Positions 63,816 to 64,000 of a stretch of 64,000 bases of DNA are shown in pieces; position 1 is the first letter of the stretch; each line of letters begins with the position of its first letter. This DNA comes from Allorhizobium ampelinum S4 (GTDB lineage: Bacteria; Pseudomonadota; Alphaproteobacteria; Rhizobiales; Rhizobiaceae). The notes below the pieces were generated by a model. That model searched no databases. It saw nothing but the letters and a program-made list of their open reading frames with translations, and was not told the DNA's origin. The stretch is from assembly GCF_000016285.1 (NCBI RefSeq), contig NC_011989.1:1243001-1307000 (forward strand), read 5' to 3'. Both the position numbers and the translations under genes were made by a program.

Positions 63816-64000
63816 GCTCTTCACCTTTTGTTATAATCGGCTTTGTATGGATAGGCCGGACGCTCAAGGCGCACCATTATTGTCGCTCCAGATATATGTC
63901 ATGGCGCGACTTATTGAAGGTCAGCGATCTTCGTTTTCTTCACCTTGAATCTCTGTATCACTCCGCATTTGCGAAAGTAAAATGCCGTGAGCGCAAAGTA
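63816..64000. other. Terminal intergenic stretch
   Basis: 185 bases upstream of the last SDR gene up to the window edge. It should contain that gene's promoter. I see no further gene starting within the window. Confidence 0.4.

Noticed and set aside
1..64000. CRISPR array, insertion sequence, prophage, integron or rRNA/tRNA gene
   Set aside because: I looked for regularly spaced repeats, transposase or integrase motifs, terminal inverted repeats with target duplications and tRNA cloverleafs, and found none. The repeats seen are short palindromes or a three-unit tandem.

Overview
The window looks like chromosomal DNA from an alphaproteobacterium of the Rhizobiaceae, most plausibly the Agrobacterium/Allorhizobium group. 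The support is high GC in nearly every gene, a core gene order resembling rhizobial chromosomes (purF-cvpA, radA, alr, dnaB, rplI, rpsR-rpsF, fabD-fabG-acpP-fabF-mltG-yicC-gmk, rsmA-pdxA-surA-lptD-lptG-lptF, pepA-holC, ndk, moaE-moaD-pgsA-uvrC), and several copies of short palindromic repeats of the rhizobial type. A secreted GH28 polygalacturonase (4490-6124) fits a plant-associated lifestyle, and a homologous pehA is known in grapevine Agrobacterium (A. vitis). The species assignment is inference.

Layout. 1-2482 is accessory: three tandem GFA-family genes, a VapBC toxin-antitoxin pair and a VOC protein, all on the minus strand. cysS (2504-4144) follows and has a sharp internal composition change. 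4490-13085 on the plus strand holds the polygalacturonase, the complete dTDP-L-rhamnose pathway (rfbC, rfbB, rfbD, rfbA) and two overlapping glycosyltransferase genes. 13142-30236 is a mostly minus-strand core block (SDR, purF, cvpA, radA, alr, dnaB, rplI, DUF2232, rpsR, rpsF). It is interrupted by a UDP-sugar cassette (ugd, galE-like, uxs-like) between cvpA and radA, and by an AraC regulator with an amino-acid-type ABC importer lacking its ATPase between alr and dnaB.

30542-34196 is a second accessory segment: a protealysin-like M4 metallopeptidase with an adjacent emfourin-like inhibitor, an RTX-like repeat protein and an aldo/keto reductase. 34403-41444 on the plus strand carries fatty acid synthesis and cell-wall genes. 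42222-51133 on the minus strand carries rsmA-pdxA-surA-like, the LPS export genes lptD-lptG-lptF and a PAP2 phosphatase that may act on lipid A. The rest holds pepA-holC, a chemoreceptor, an ABC-F ATPase, a GST, ndk, moaE-moaD-pgsA, uvrC and a terminal SDR.

Functionally, much of the accessory content converges on the cell surface: dTDP-rhamnose, UDP-glucuronate, UDP-xylose and a possible UDP-arabinose or UDP-galactose supply, two glycosyltransferases, LPS transport and a lipid phosphatase. I see no CRISPR array, insertion sequence, prophage, rRNA or tRNA gene. No clearly undescribed system stands out. The best leads are the palindromic repeat fused to four stop codons, the protease-inhibitor pair, the UDP-pentose cassette, a tandem glycosyltransferase with a decayed first domain, the cysS mosaic and the variant PAP2 enzyme.
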